A stretch of 40,471 nucleotides of DNA, taken from Planctomycetota bacterium (GTDB lineage: Bacteria > Planctomycetota > Phycisphaerae > UBA1845 > UTPLA1). Under the pieces are notes generated by a model. The model searched no databases, was not told where the DNA came from, and saw nothing but the letters and a program-made list of their open reading frames with translations. The stretch is from positions 1 through 40,471 of the forward strand of contig JADJRI010000056.1 of the NCBI GenBank assembly GCA_016712275.1, written 5' to 3'. A program made the translations under genes and the position numbers. Every line of letters begins with the position of its first letter. The first letter of the stretch is position 1. Shown one piece after another: positions 6,442 through 14,618 of this stretch.

Positions 6442-7617
6442 ATGCTTAACTCAATCGCCATCGAGAACTTTCGGTCGTGCAACCAAATTCATATCCGATT
6501 GGGGGAACCGGTAATCGCTCTGTTGGGCAAGAATGGCGCTGGAAAGACCAACGTCCTCCATGCGATACAGCTTGCCGCCGACATGTGCGTCGGCGAACCC
6601 AAGTCGATGTTTGGGCTAAGTGCACATAACCGTCAGAAACCAACGAAGTTCGAACTTGAGTTCTCTGAGGGTGGCGGAAATTTTCGCTACAGCGTAAAGC
6701 GCTCTGCGAGTCCTATTCATAGGTCACAATTGGAGGAGAAGCTCGAGCTTGATGGCAAAACCCTATTTCATAGAAAAGGCGATGAACTTACAGTCTCGAG
6801 AGCCCAACACCCTGCTCCGATTCGCGTACCAGATCATCTTGGAACCCTGTTCCTATTGACTGAAGTCTTCCCACCACACGATCAAATTCATAAAGAGTTA
6901 ACTCGCGTTTCTAACTACCTTCGAGCTGTTCATTATTACGCATTACCCCAGCAATTCCAGGAACACGCCGAGCGGTCCCCGACTCCGTTCGTAGATGCGG
7001 CAATGTACGATAAATGGAAAGCGTCTCTCGAAGCTCGACAGCCCAACGATTCGGTCACAATTCGATTGCTGCATATGCATCTTACCAAGCCCGACAAGTT
7101 GAATGAATTACTCAAGTTAGTCGGCGAAGACGGCCTAGGTCTGATTTCTGAGATTCGCATTGAGGAAGTAAAACTTGAAAAACATAGGAAACCTACAGAC
7201 GCTGGTGAACAAGTGTACTCGGTGACATTTGTTCCATGCGAGAGCATTGCTGGTGCAGGCCGCCCATTCCGATACACAGGTTTATCGGCCGGAACATGGC
7301 GTGTGATTCGATTATTGACTTACCTGGTGTTCGACGAATCTTCATGCATGCTGGTTGAACAACCGGAAGACTCGATTCATACCGGTTTATTAGGCAAACT
7401 CATTGATCTCCTGAGAACTTACTCCGATAGAACTCAACTAATATGCACTACGCACTCGCCACGCGTTATGAATCTTGTAGGTGCTTCAGGAATTCGGGTG
7501 GTTACTGCTGATCACGGGCGTACTGAGGTTTCTGAGTTATCGCAGGCTGAGATCGACGCCTCGCAAGTCTACCTTCAAGATGAAGGGACGCTTGCGGAGT
7601 ATCTTGAAACACTATAG
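6442..7617 (+). CDS. AAA/ABC-type ATPase of a two-gene putative defence system
   Basis: 391 residues from the ATG at 6442; the open frame extends further upstream but the IAIENFRSC motif marks the true N-terminus. This is an SMC/RecF-like ATPase of the AAA_21/AAA_15 type. Walker A is GKNGAGKT (29-36), the signature-like motif is GLSAGTWRV, Walker B is CMLVEQPEDSIHTG, and the switch histidine is in LICTTHSPRVMN. Such ATPases sense or gate partner nucleases. A DUF4276 gene follows after 15 bases. Base composition and codon use are visibly more AT-rich than in nuoF or the TA genes, which suggests separate transfer. PARIS, AbiL and OLD-type pairs are the closest functional analogues; assignment to one of them is not possible from sequence reading alone. 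Confidence 0.88.
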   Translation: MLNSIAIENFRSCNQIHIRLGEPVIALLGKNGAGKTNVLHAIQLAADMCVGEPKSMFGLSAHNRQKPTKFELEFSEGGGNFRYSVKRSASPIHRSQLEEKLELDGKTLFHRKGDELTVSRAQHPAPIRVPDHLGTLFLLTEVFPPHDQIHKELTRVSNYLRAVHYYALPQQFQEHAERSPTPFVDAAMYDKWKASLEARQPNDSVTIRLLHMHLTKPDKLNELLKLVGEDGLGLISEIRIEEVKLEKHRKPTDAGEQVYSVTFVPCESIAGAGRPFRYTGLSAGTWRVIRLLTYLVFDESSCMLVEQPEDSIHTGLLGKLIDLLRTYSDRTQLICTTHSPRVMNLVGASGIRVVTADHGRTEVSELSQAEIDASQVYLQDEGTLAEYLETL

Positions 7618-7632
7618 TGGGCACGACATTGT

Positions 7633-8190
7633 ATGTTTGCGATCCTGGCCGAAGACATTTCCGATGCCGAAGTATTGACTCACCTTGTCCGACGCCGCTT
7701 GGATGACGAGAGCATCTCAATCAAGAGGAAAGGCTACGACGGATGTGCAAAACTACGACGAAAAGGGGCGCTCGATATTCGAGCATTTGCTCAACGCGGT
7801 GCGACGCGGATCATCGTTTGCCATGATGCCGACCAAAACGACCCGATTGAACTGAGAAAAACGATCCTCGAGGAAGTCGTAAGACCTTCCCAATTTGCAC
7901 ATTTGGTTTGCGTGGCAATCCCGGTTGAGGAAATTGAGGCGTGGATCATCGCCGACGAATCCGCAATAAATAAGATCATTCCATCATTTCGATTCAAGGG
8001 GCACTCTAATCCTGAATCAATCAATAGCCCAAAGGAGTGGCTTCGAGACAAGTCCCGGGCGGCCAATGGCAAACCGCTCTATGCTCCCAAAGTCTTTAAT
8101 CCCTCGGTAGCTAAGCACCTCCAGTTTGATGTAGTCGAGAAAAAGTGCCCCTCATTCAAGAGTTTTCTTGCGTGGTTGGATAATCCGTAA
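7633..8190 (+). CDS. DUF4276 family Toprim-like protein (probable effector nuclease)
   Basis: 185 residues. DUF4276 proteins have a Toprim-like fold. Visible here are the N-terminal acidic motif ILAEDISDAEVL (E7), the DxD motif in IIVCHDADQND (D65, D67), and the family hallmark AIPVEEIEAWIIAD (residues 96-108). Proteins of this kind sit beside an AAA ATPase and are expected to be the nuclease or effector half. It is co-directional with the ATPase and shares its AT-rich composition. Nuclease activity and the phage-defence role are inferred from the domain pairing. Confidence 0.85.
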   Translation: MFAILAEDISDAEVLTHLVRRRLDDESISIKRKGYDGCAKLRRKGALDIRAFAQRGATRIIVCHDADQNDPIELRKTILEEVVRPSQFAHLVCVAIPVEEIEAWIIADESAINKIIPSFRFKGHSNPESINSPKEWLRDKSRAANGKPLYAPKVFNPSVAKHLQFDVVEKKCPSFKSFLAWLDNP

Positions 8191-8867
8191 ATTAGTTAAT
8201 ATCCCCGCCTTATAGGGACTCAAATCCATAGATGCTGCATAACTTAAGGCAAAGATTCACTCTTTTGCCCATCGCAGGCCAATGCGGCCGTACTTTGCTT
8301 ACCGTTGACATATAATCTTTCGCTGCAGCGAATGGGATTATACTCCTCGTTTCTATCTTTAATTGACCCGGTTAGAATGTAAATTCAATCGGCGCCAGTC
8401 ACTTCGCAGCCTGCTCAATTCTATTCTTTGCAGGCTACAAATTAAGGTCTACATGTTACGAACTGTCCGTAACCGCCTCCGCCCCGTCCGTCACCGGTTC
8501 GAATCGTTCTTCAACCGGTTCAGCCGCAGCCGTCGCCGGGGGCCGTGGGTTGGTCACCGGATCGCATGTCCTGCGAACTGGGTGCCGGGGTTTCGTCACC
8601 GGCTCGGCCGCCCCATGAACCGCGCCGGATTCATCGCCAGCTGCGCCGGATGGATTCACGCCGCCCGTTTCTTCGTCCCCGTGACCCGTTACTTCGTCTG
8701 CACTTGGGCGATCACCGATAATTTCCGCTCCGGCAGTGTTGCCGCATTCGCCCGGCGCGCGGGTTCCCGTCATTCGCGCGCTCGCGGGCATCGTCCGCGA
8801 ATTGAATCGCAAGCCGCCATTCGTTCCGGACGATCTTCCACCATCGCTCGCCGCCCGAAACGCGAAC
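8191..8867. other. Gene-poor stretch with degenerate GTCACCGG motifs
   Basis: The first ~200 bases continue the AT-rich composition of the ATPase island and show nothing recognisable. From about 8460 the sequence is GC-rich and repeats a GTCACCGG(T/A/C)TCG-like word several times. One plus-strand frame reads VTGSN...STGS...VTGSH...VTGS before stopping. Overlapping long open frames exist on both strands (8363-8941 plus, 8456-9028 minus), but both are arginine- or Pro/Glu/Gly-biased and neither looks like a folded protein. It is best read as decayed or non-coding repeat sequence. Confidence 0.5.
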
Positions 8868-8940
8868 CTCGAAACCCAAAACTCGAAACTCGAAGCCAGA
8901 CACTCGACACTCGAAACCCGAAACACGAAACTCGGAACTG
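8868..8940 (+). repeat. 21-bp tandem repeat, about 3.5 units
   Basis: Units at 8868-8888, 8889-8909, 8910-8930 and a partial one at 8931-8940. Each begins CTCGAA(A/G)CC, with a second CTCGA or ACGAA in the middle, so an internal shorter period is visible. In one frame it encodes the seven-residue period LETQNSK / LEARHST / LETRNTK. It ends five bases before the ATG of the next gene. There are no unique spacers, so it is not CRISPR. Confidence 0.75.
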
Positions 8941-8944
8941 AATC

Positions 8945-9622
8945 ATGCCCAACATCCACACCATGCCGCGGGCCGATGGCGACTTCGACGCCTGGCAGAC
9001 CAATTTCCCCGCCTATGCCGCCGCCCATTCGCGGGACCTAGGGCTGTCGGAGGCCGACATCATGGCACTCGAAGATGGCCAGACCGGCTGGCGGAAGGAT
9101 TTTGATCAGGTCACGGATGCTCGGGCCTATCTCGCCTCGGCCGTCGCCGGAAAAAATGATGCGCGGGAGAATTTCGCCGCCCTCATCCGCGGCGCTGCCA
9201 CCCGGATTCAGGCCAACCCGGCCATCGACGATGCCCAGCGCGCGGCACTGGGATTGAACGCCCCCCGCACCACCGGCCCGGCCTACCCCATCCCCGACTC
9301 GGCCCCGCTCGTGATGATCGACTCCGCGCCGCGGCTGGCCCATCGCCTCCGCCTCGTGGACAGCGAACACCCCACGCGCGCCGGCAAGCCCCGCGGCATC
9401 TTCGCCGCTGCCATCTACGTGGCACTCACCCCGCCGGGCCAACAGGCCCCGGCCGACCCCGCCGACTACCGCTTCGCCGCCACCGCGACGCGTTTTCCCG
9501 CGACCATCGAATTCACCGGCGCTGATGCCGGGCAAACCGCCCACTACCTCGCCCGCTGGCTGAGCACCCGCTGCGAGGCCGGCCCGTGGAGCCGGGCGGC
9601 GAGCGCGACCGTCGCGGGTTAA
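8945..9622 (+). CDS. Conserved planctomycete-type hypothetical protein with beta-sandwich-like C-terminus
   Basis: 225 residues, no signal peptide. The N-terminal half is helical and Ala-rich (FDAWQTNFPAYAAAHSRDLGL, then DFDQVTDARAYLASAV and AAL(I)RGAATRIQ). A proline-rich linker follows, and the last ~85 residues resemble a fibronectin-like strand domain ending GADAGQTAHYLARW, RCEAGPWSRAASATV. I recognise this arrangement as one seen repeatedly in planctomycete genomes, but its function is unknown. The final 234 bases recur at 11237-11470, and a damaged shorter form recurs at 14141-14285. The 21-bp repeat lies directly upstream. Confidence 0.75.
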   Translation: MPNIHTMPRADGDFDAWQTNFPAYAAAHSRDLGLSEADIMALEDGQTGWRKDFDQVTDARAYLASAVAGKNDARENFAALIRGAATRIQANPAIDDAQRAALGLNAPRTTGPAYPIPDSAPLVMIDSAPRLAHRLRLVDSEHPTRAGKPRGIFAAAIYVALTPPGQQAPADPADYRFAATATRFPATIEFTGADAGQTAHYLARWLSTRCEAGPWSRAASATVAG

Positions 9623-9855
9623 TTCAATGTGGGTCTGACAGAGCATCCATTCACAAACATCCGCTCGCTGGCGCACGGGGATTTGATTCAGTTGTGCCGA
9701 ATAACAGGCCATTCCTTTTCCCACCGCAGTTTTTGGGCCGCGGCACGGCTGGTTTTGACCTCAGCCAAAACATACCGACATTCAGCGCAAAAGCAGAAGC
9801 CGCCTATCCATTCAAGAATCAGCAAGCCGTAAGGAACGTATCTCGACTGAGGCGT

Positions 9856-11049
9856 TTAGCGAGTGCGTCTGATGAGAATTAAGCAGGAAGCAAAGCAAAG
9901 AAGCGTAACGGAGCCCGGCTCGGGAACGACGGCGCGAAATGCTTCATTGTCGCCGGCGGGGTTGATTCCGGTGCCGACAATGACGCGGCCATCGGCGGAA
10001 ATGTCCGAGACGTAGCGGAGTGTCCAGCCGGTCAGGTCCAGGCCGAAGTCGCCGACGAGCAATTCGCGCAGGTCGCGCATGCCGTGCGACTGATCCCAGA
10101 TAAATGCGACTTCGCCGGTGCTTGCGGTTCCCTGTCCAACAATGATGGAACCGTCAGCGGATACAGCGGTCGCACTACTCGCGAAGTCACCGCCCGGCAG
10201 ATCACCCAGGCCGATCATTGCGCCGTCGGACCAGCGAAACGCTTGCCCTTGTGACTGGTCCGTCGAATAGTCGTAAGCGCTCGATCCGCCAACGATGATG
10301 CTCCCATCATATGAAGCCGCCGCCGCATAGCTTGCAAGCGAAACATCCTCGCCGGGAAATGGGGGCGGAAGAAATCCGATTCCGGTCATCACGCCATCGA
10401 CCCAACGGAACGCCTGGCCGTCGCTTCCGCCGACGATGACGCTGCCATCGCCGGAAATGCCGGAGGCAGAACTCGACGATCCGGGCTGACCGCTGAGCGT
10501 GCCCAGCCCCGTCATCGAGCCATTTTCCCAGAGCCATGCCTGCGCTAATTCGCCGCTTGCGCTATAGCCCCACCCGACGATACGCTGGCCGTCATCGGAC
10601 ATTCCGTTGGTCAAGTGCGCATTGGTGCCATAGCCGGGTATTCGACCGAGTGATGTGAAGACGCCGTTCTCCCATCGAAACGGCTCGTTTGTTCCTTCCT
10701 CAGATCTGGCACTGCCCGCGAGCATGGCGCCGTCGGCGGACATCGCTTGAATCCCGCTAAAAGGAATGGGGTTCCAATCAGGCGGAAAGCCCAATGGGCT
10801 CATGGTCCCACCCTGCCACACGAAGGCTTCGGAATAACAGAAGTCATTCATTGTGTAGGAGCAACTCGCTCCTGCGACAATCGAGCCGTCCGCGGACACA
10901 GCTCCAGCGCCGCTCATGAATCCGCCGCCCGGCAGATCACCCAGCGGTATGAACGACGGCGGCTCCGCAAGGGCGCTCCCGCTCATCCCCAGCAACAACC
11001 CGATGTATACCGCGCAATGGAGAATTCTCATACGCAAATCCGCTTCCAT
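9856..11049 (-). CDS. Secreted HAF-repeat protein with PEP-CTERM sorting signal
   Basis: About 397 residues if started at the ATG at 11049; a later ATG at 11031 is also possible. A signal peptide (RILHCAVYIGLLLGMSGSALA, cut before EPPS) is followed by roughly seven HAF-type repeats. Each has an AVSADGSIIVG-like strand and a (Q/E)AFRW..G.M.GLG(D/T)LPGG-like strand. The C-terminus is a complete PEP-CTERM signal: VPEPGS, a hydrophobic helix, and RRTR. Such proteins are exported, processed by exosortase and placed at the cell surface or in extracellular matrix. It lies on the strand opposite its neighbours, between two copies of the 3' end of the gene at 8945. No damage is seen. Confidence 0.85.
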   Translation of the reverse strand: MEADLRMRILHCAVYIGLLLGMSGSALAEPPSFIPLGDLPGGGFMSGAGAVSADGSIVAGASCSYTMNDFCYSEAFVWQGGTMSPLGFPPDWNPIPFSGIQAMSADGAMLAGSARSEEGTNEPFRWENGVFTSLGRIPGYGTNAHLTNGMSDDGQRIVGWGYSASGELAQAWLWENGSMTGLGTLSGQPGSSSSASGISGDGSVIVGGSDGQAFRWVDGVMTGIGFLPPPFPGEDVSLASYAAAASYDGSIIVGGSSAYDYSTDQSQGQAFRWSDGAMIGLGDLPGGDFASSATAVSADGSIIVGQGTASTGEVAFIWDQSHGMRDLRELLVGDFGLDLTGWTLRYVSDISADGRVIVGTGINPAGDNEAFRAVVPEPGSVTLLCFASCLILIRRTR

Positions 11050-11172
11050 TCTGTCTTGATCGGTTCCGCCAACTGCGAACAATTCTACCGGATTCATGCG
11101 GCGGTATCAAAGACCGTTTGGCGGACTTAGAAACGCGGATTCCGGCCTGGAAAAGTTAAACGTGTGTCATGT

Positions 11173-11470
11173 CGCCCCGCGGCTTCGTCACTCCACTGAC
11201 GCACGGCCGCACGATTGTGCATGCCGCGCCGCCCAGCCGCGCGGCGTCTTCGCCGCTGCCATCTATGTGGCACTCACCCCGCCGGGTCGCGACGCCCCGG
11301 CCGACCCCGCCGACTACCGCTTCGCCCTGACCGCCAGCCGCTTCCCAGCCACCGTCGAATTCAACGGCGCCGATGCCGGACAGACCGCCCACTACCTCGC
11401 CCGCTGGCTTAATTCCCGCTGCGAAGCCGGCCCGTGGAGCCGGGCGGCCAGTGCGACCGTCGCGGGATGA
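11173..11470 (+). repeat. Second copy of the 3' end of the gene at 8945
   Basis: 11237-11470 aligns without gaps to 9389-9622 (77 codons plus stop), with about nine amino-acid differences, mostly conservative (Ile/Val, Thr/Asn, Ser/Thr). A weaker match (APRL) reaches back to about 11173. The frame is open and keeps a proper stop, TGA. The N-terminal two thirds of the gene are missing, so it is a 5'-truncated gene end, not a gene. Confidence 0.88.
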
Positions 11471-11642
11471 ATCGGCCATCAGTTGCCGTTGATGATGACG
11501 GTCGCCCCGTCGCCATTCGGTCCGCATCGATCCGCCTGTGTTCCGCGCTACGCAGTTCTTTCGCTACGCCCGCCGAAGAAAAACGGCCGTGTGCGAATCT
11601 TCGCCCACAGCCGCTTCGGAATTCTTCGTTAGAACGATCGCG

Positions 11643-11750
11643 TTACCTTTTTCGCCGCCGCCACAAGCCGGCTGAGCTCATCGCCACCATCCAGAGCGTA
11701 CTCGGCTCCGGGACCGTTTGCGTCCAGAGGATCGTTTCTCGGCGCGACGT
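11643..11750 (-). pseudogene. Orphan PEP-CTERM tail, remnant of a secreted protein gene
   Basis: A minus-strand frame ends TVPEPSTLWMVAMSSAGLWRRRKR-stop. This has the three parts of a PEP-CTERM signal (VPEP, hydrophobic helix, arginine cluster). Upstream of it the frame (open to 11987) is not protein-like and has no signal peptide, so the body of the gene appears lost. It lies after the second copy of the 8945 gene end. The rest of 11471-12132 holds no other feature I can support. Confidence 0.5.
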
Positions 11751-12132
11751 TTGCACGTGCCAGCCGCTGCCCAGCACCTCCATTCTCATTCCGTCGCTCC
11801 GTCGCTCCATGCATCTTGCACAGCCACGTCTTGCCAGGGTCCCGGTAGGACGGCCAACCGGCGACCCTCCTTCGAACCTTATAGACGCGTCCCTGCAGAA
11901 CCAGAAATCGCAATCATCGAATTGAGCGAAGTCGCGCCCGCTATGAGACGACTGTGGCGACGGTTTGATGGGTCTTTCTGAATACAATCGGCCATTTCAT
12001 TTGAACGACGTCCCGAATTTCTCTATTCTGTCAGTAGTTCCCCCGGGCCGTCCATCGACCCATTTCACCGGGTGAACCAGCCGGTCGGCTGCGTGCCGTT
12101 TTCGGGGACCAGAATTGACGAGAGAAATTCTT

Positions 12133-14084
12133 ATGAAACAGCTTCGGGCTTTTTCGATCATAGCACTCGTTCTCGGCTCAGCGGGCATCGCCTCAGGGCA
12201 AACGAGCTACACTTGGGCGTTGCCTCAAGACGGTGTATGGGGCATACCTGAAAACTGGTCGCCCGCCAACGTGCCGGACGCGACGGCCGAGGCCGCGATC
12301 CTGAACGGTCCGGGCCCGTACACTGTCAGTCTTTTTCAGCATCTCGGCGGCATTTCGAGTCTTACGATTGAAGATTCGGCCGTGTCGCTCGCGATCGAAA
12401 GCGGAGGCCATCTCGGCGTCGGCTGGATGTTGAACAACGGGCTCATTCGAATGAAGGCGGAAAGCGGCTCGACGCCGGCCAGACTCTATTTTTACGTCGG
12501 CCTGACACTCTCAGGAGACGGTGAACTCCGGATGGAAGGAGATGTTCTCCGGCCGACCATAGGATCGGAAGTGCCTTTTACAAACGTCGCGCCGCATCGC
12601 ATCACCGGCGCGGGCGTGATCGATGCCGGGTTTGTGAACGACAGTCTGATGTCCGCAAATCTGCCCGGAAAGAGGCTATCCCTCTTGAGCTCTATCAATA
12701 CCAACAATTCTGTCATGCAAGCCGAAAACAGCGGCATTCTCGAATTCGACAACTGCTACGTCGGGCAGGGCCCCGACGGCGTAATCGCGCGGATGGCGGC
12801 GACGTCCAGTTTATCGGATCGCCGATCATCTACCACGGCCGACTGGAGTCCACGAACGGCGCATTCATGGCGAATACGTCCAATTTGACGCTCGACAATG
12901 TCGCCTGTGCTGCAGACATATATGCTGGTAGAATTCTGTACAAGGGTCCGATTCTTCAGAATGCAGGTGTCATCCGTGTGACCGCAGGTGCCCGCTTCCT
13001 GCAATTTTCCGAAAGCACGACGCTGACCGGAGGCGGTGAGATGAGGCTCGCCAACGGTACAGTGGGGACCACCGGCACCCCATTGCCGGTGACAATCACG
13101 CAGGAACCGGATCATCGCCTGTTCGGCTCGGGGACGATCGGCGTTTCATTTATCAATAATGGCTTGATTGAGGCCGATCAGAGTTTCCAATCGTTGCGGT
13201 TCCTGGGTCAACCCCTGGTGAACAATGGAGTTATTCGGGCGACGAATGGGGGAGTTTTTGAAAGGGCTTTTGGCGGTGCGTCGGGTGCGGGTGAGTGGAT
13301 TGCGGATGGCGGAACGATCAAAGGTACTTCAAGCCAGCCTGACGTCAATCTCATCGGCCCTACGCGAGTTATTCATGGCGGATTCCTGGGTGCGTTTGGG
13401 CTCGGCGGTTGGTCGGCCTCGGATTTGACGATCGACGCCACATCGTCGATGCATGTGACAGCTCGATTGGCGCTGAGCGGCAATTATCTGTTCGAACAAG
13501 CGGATGAGTCGAAGATCACGTGGAACGCCGGCGCCAATTTGATCATGTCCGGCGGCTCCGGCGCCTCGTGCAGTTCAGCCAGTTGGGCGACGCTCGAAGT
13601 CGGCGGCAGCGATGACGGCGTTGGCGGAAACGGGACCGGCAACTTCGGCATGGAGAACATCATCGTCACGGAGAATGCGGCCGTCGCGCTCTCGGACTTC
13701 GCCGACAATGGCAATCGTGGCGGTCTGTCGGGTACCGCCGAGGCGCTATATGCCACGAGCCTGACGCTAGAGGCCGGTGCAATTTTGAATCTTAATGGTT
13801 TGCACATCTATGTCGGCGGCGTCGAAAGGGACCCAGGGCCATTTGGTGACGGCTTGATCGTGGATGAGCCGATCCACCGCGCCGGCGACATGAATTGCGA
13901 CGGCAGCCTTAACGGACTCGACGTAGCCGCCTTTGTCGTCGCCGCGTTGACGCCCGGAGACTATCCTACGCAATTCCCGAATTGCAATCTTTGCACCGGC
14001 GACCTCGACGGCGACGGCCAATCGGCGACGATCGAAGATATACCGTTGTTCGTGGATGCGCTGTTGATCGCTCAAGCGCTTTAG
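12133..14084 (+). CDS. Secreted beta-helix-like protein with dockerin-like C-terminus (one frameshift)
   Basis: About 650 residues when joined across a one-base loss near 12788-12792, where the frame changes from GPDGVIA to ADGGDVQFIGSPIIYHG. The start is ATG 12133 with signal peptide MKQLRAFSIIALVLGSAGIASG. The body carries repeated short strands (TLSGDGELRM, GGGEMRLANG, NNGLIRM or NNGVIRA, LTGGGEM) typical of autotransporter-like or PEP-CTERM-associated beta-helix surface proteins. The C-terminus has two calcium-loop motifs, DMNCDGSLNGLDVAAFV and DLDGDGQSATIEDIPLFV, the dockerin-like tail common in planctomycete secreted proteins. Ligand and function are unknown. It lies between the second and third copies of the 8945 gene end. 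Confidence 0.75.
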
Positions 14085-14140
14085 ACGCTGGAGTCGCACT
14101 TGATCGCCAGTCGCGAGCCTCAAGCAGGGTAGGATGCGAA

Positions 14141-14285
14141 GGCCTTTCGTCGCACTCACCCCGCCGCTATCGAATTCAAGTGCGCCGATGCCGGGCAAAC
14201 CGCCCACTACCTCGCCCGCTGGCTCAACCCCCGCTGCGAGGCCGGTCCGTGGAGCAACACGGCGTCCGCGACGGTGGCGGGTTAG
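14141..14285 (+). repeat. Third, damaged copy of the 3' end of the gene at 8945
   Basis: It begins with GTCGCACTCACCCCGCCG, then jumps directly to CTATCGAATTCAA, losing the ~75-base middle segment found in the other copies. It then continues to AHYLARWLNPRCEAGPWSN.ASATVAG and a TAG stop. The deletion breaks the frame, so this is the most eroded of the three copies. Bases 14286-14618, up to the RCC1-repeat gene, show no feature I recognise. Confidence 0.85.
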
Positions 14286-14618
14286 CGGACCGGTCGGCAT
14301 TCCCTATCAAACGGCCGAGGCAGTGGCGTCGCCCACGACGGTCGGGCCCCGCAAATTCTTGCCCAAAATCTCCATCACCATGAAGGGAACGACTCCGTTT
14401 TCTCATACTGATAAATGTCGGAGCCACCTATGCGGGGTGTTTGCCGCCCGGCTCGATCGAATTCCCGCGTGCCGGGTCGCGATCGATAATCCGCTGTCGG
14501 ACGCAGAATGAAAGCTGAAATCGATACCGAAACGGGTGAACTCCAGAAGATTCTTGATACTTTTGATTCCAGCGTACCGTAGCCCAAGGGTACAATCACG
14601 TTGTTGCCCGGAGAATAA

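Noticed and set aside
8868..8940. Possible CRISPR array
   Set aside because: The 21-bp units are directly joined with no unique spacers and no cas gene is near.
8363..8941. 192-residue plus-strand and 190-residue minus-strand open frames
   Set aside because: Both are compositionally biased (Arg-rich; Pro/Glu/Gly-rich), overlap each other, have no family features and run into repeat sequence.
9629..9832. 67-residue open frame after the hypothetical gene
   Set aside because: No ribosome binding site, no recognisable pattern and no homology to anything in the window; left as intergenic.
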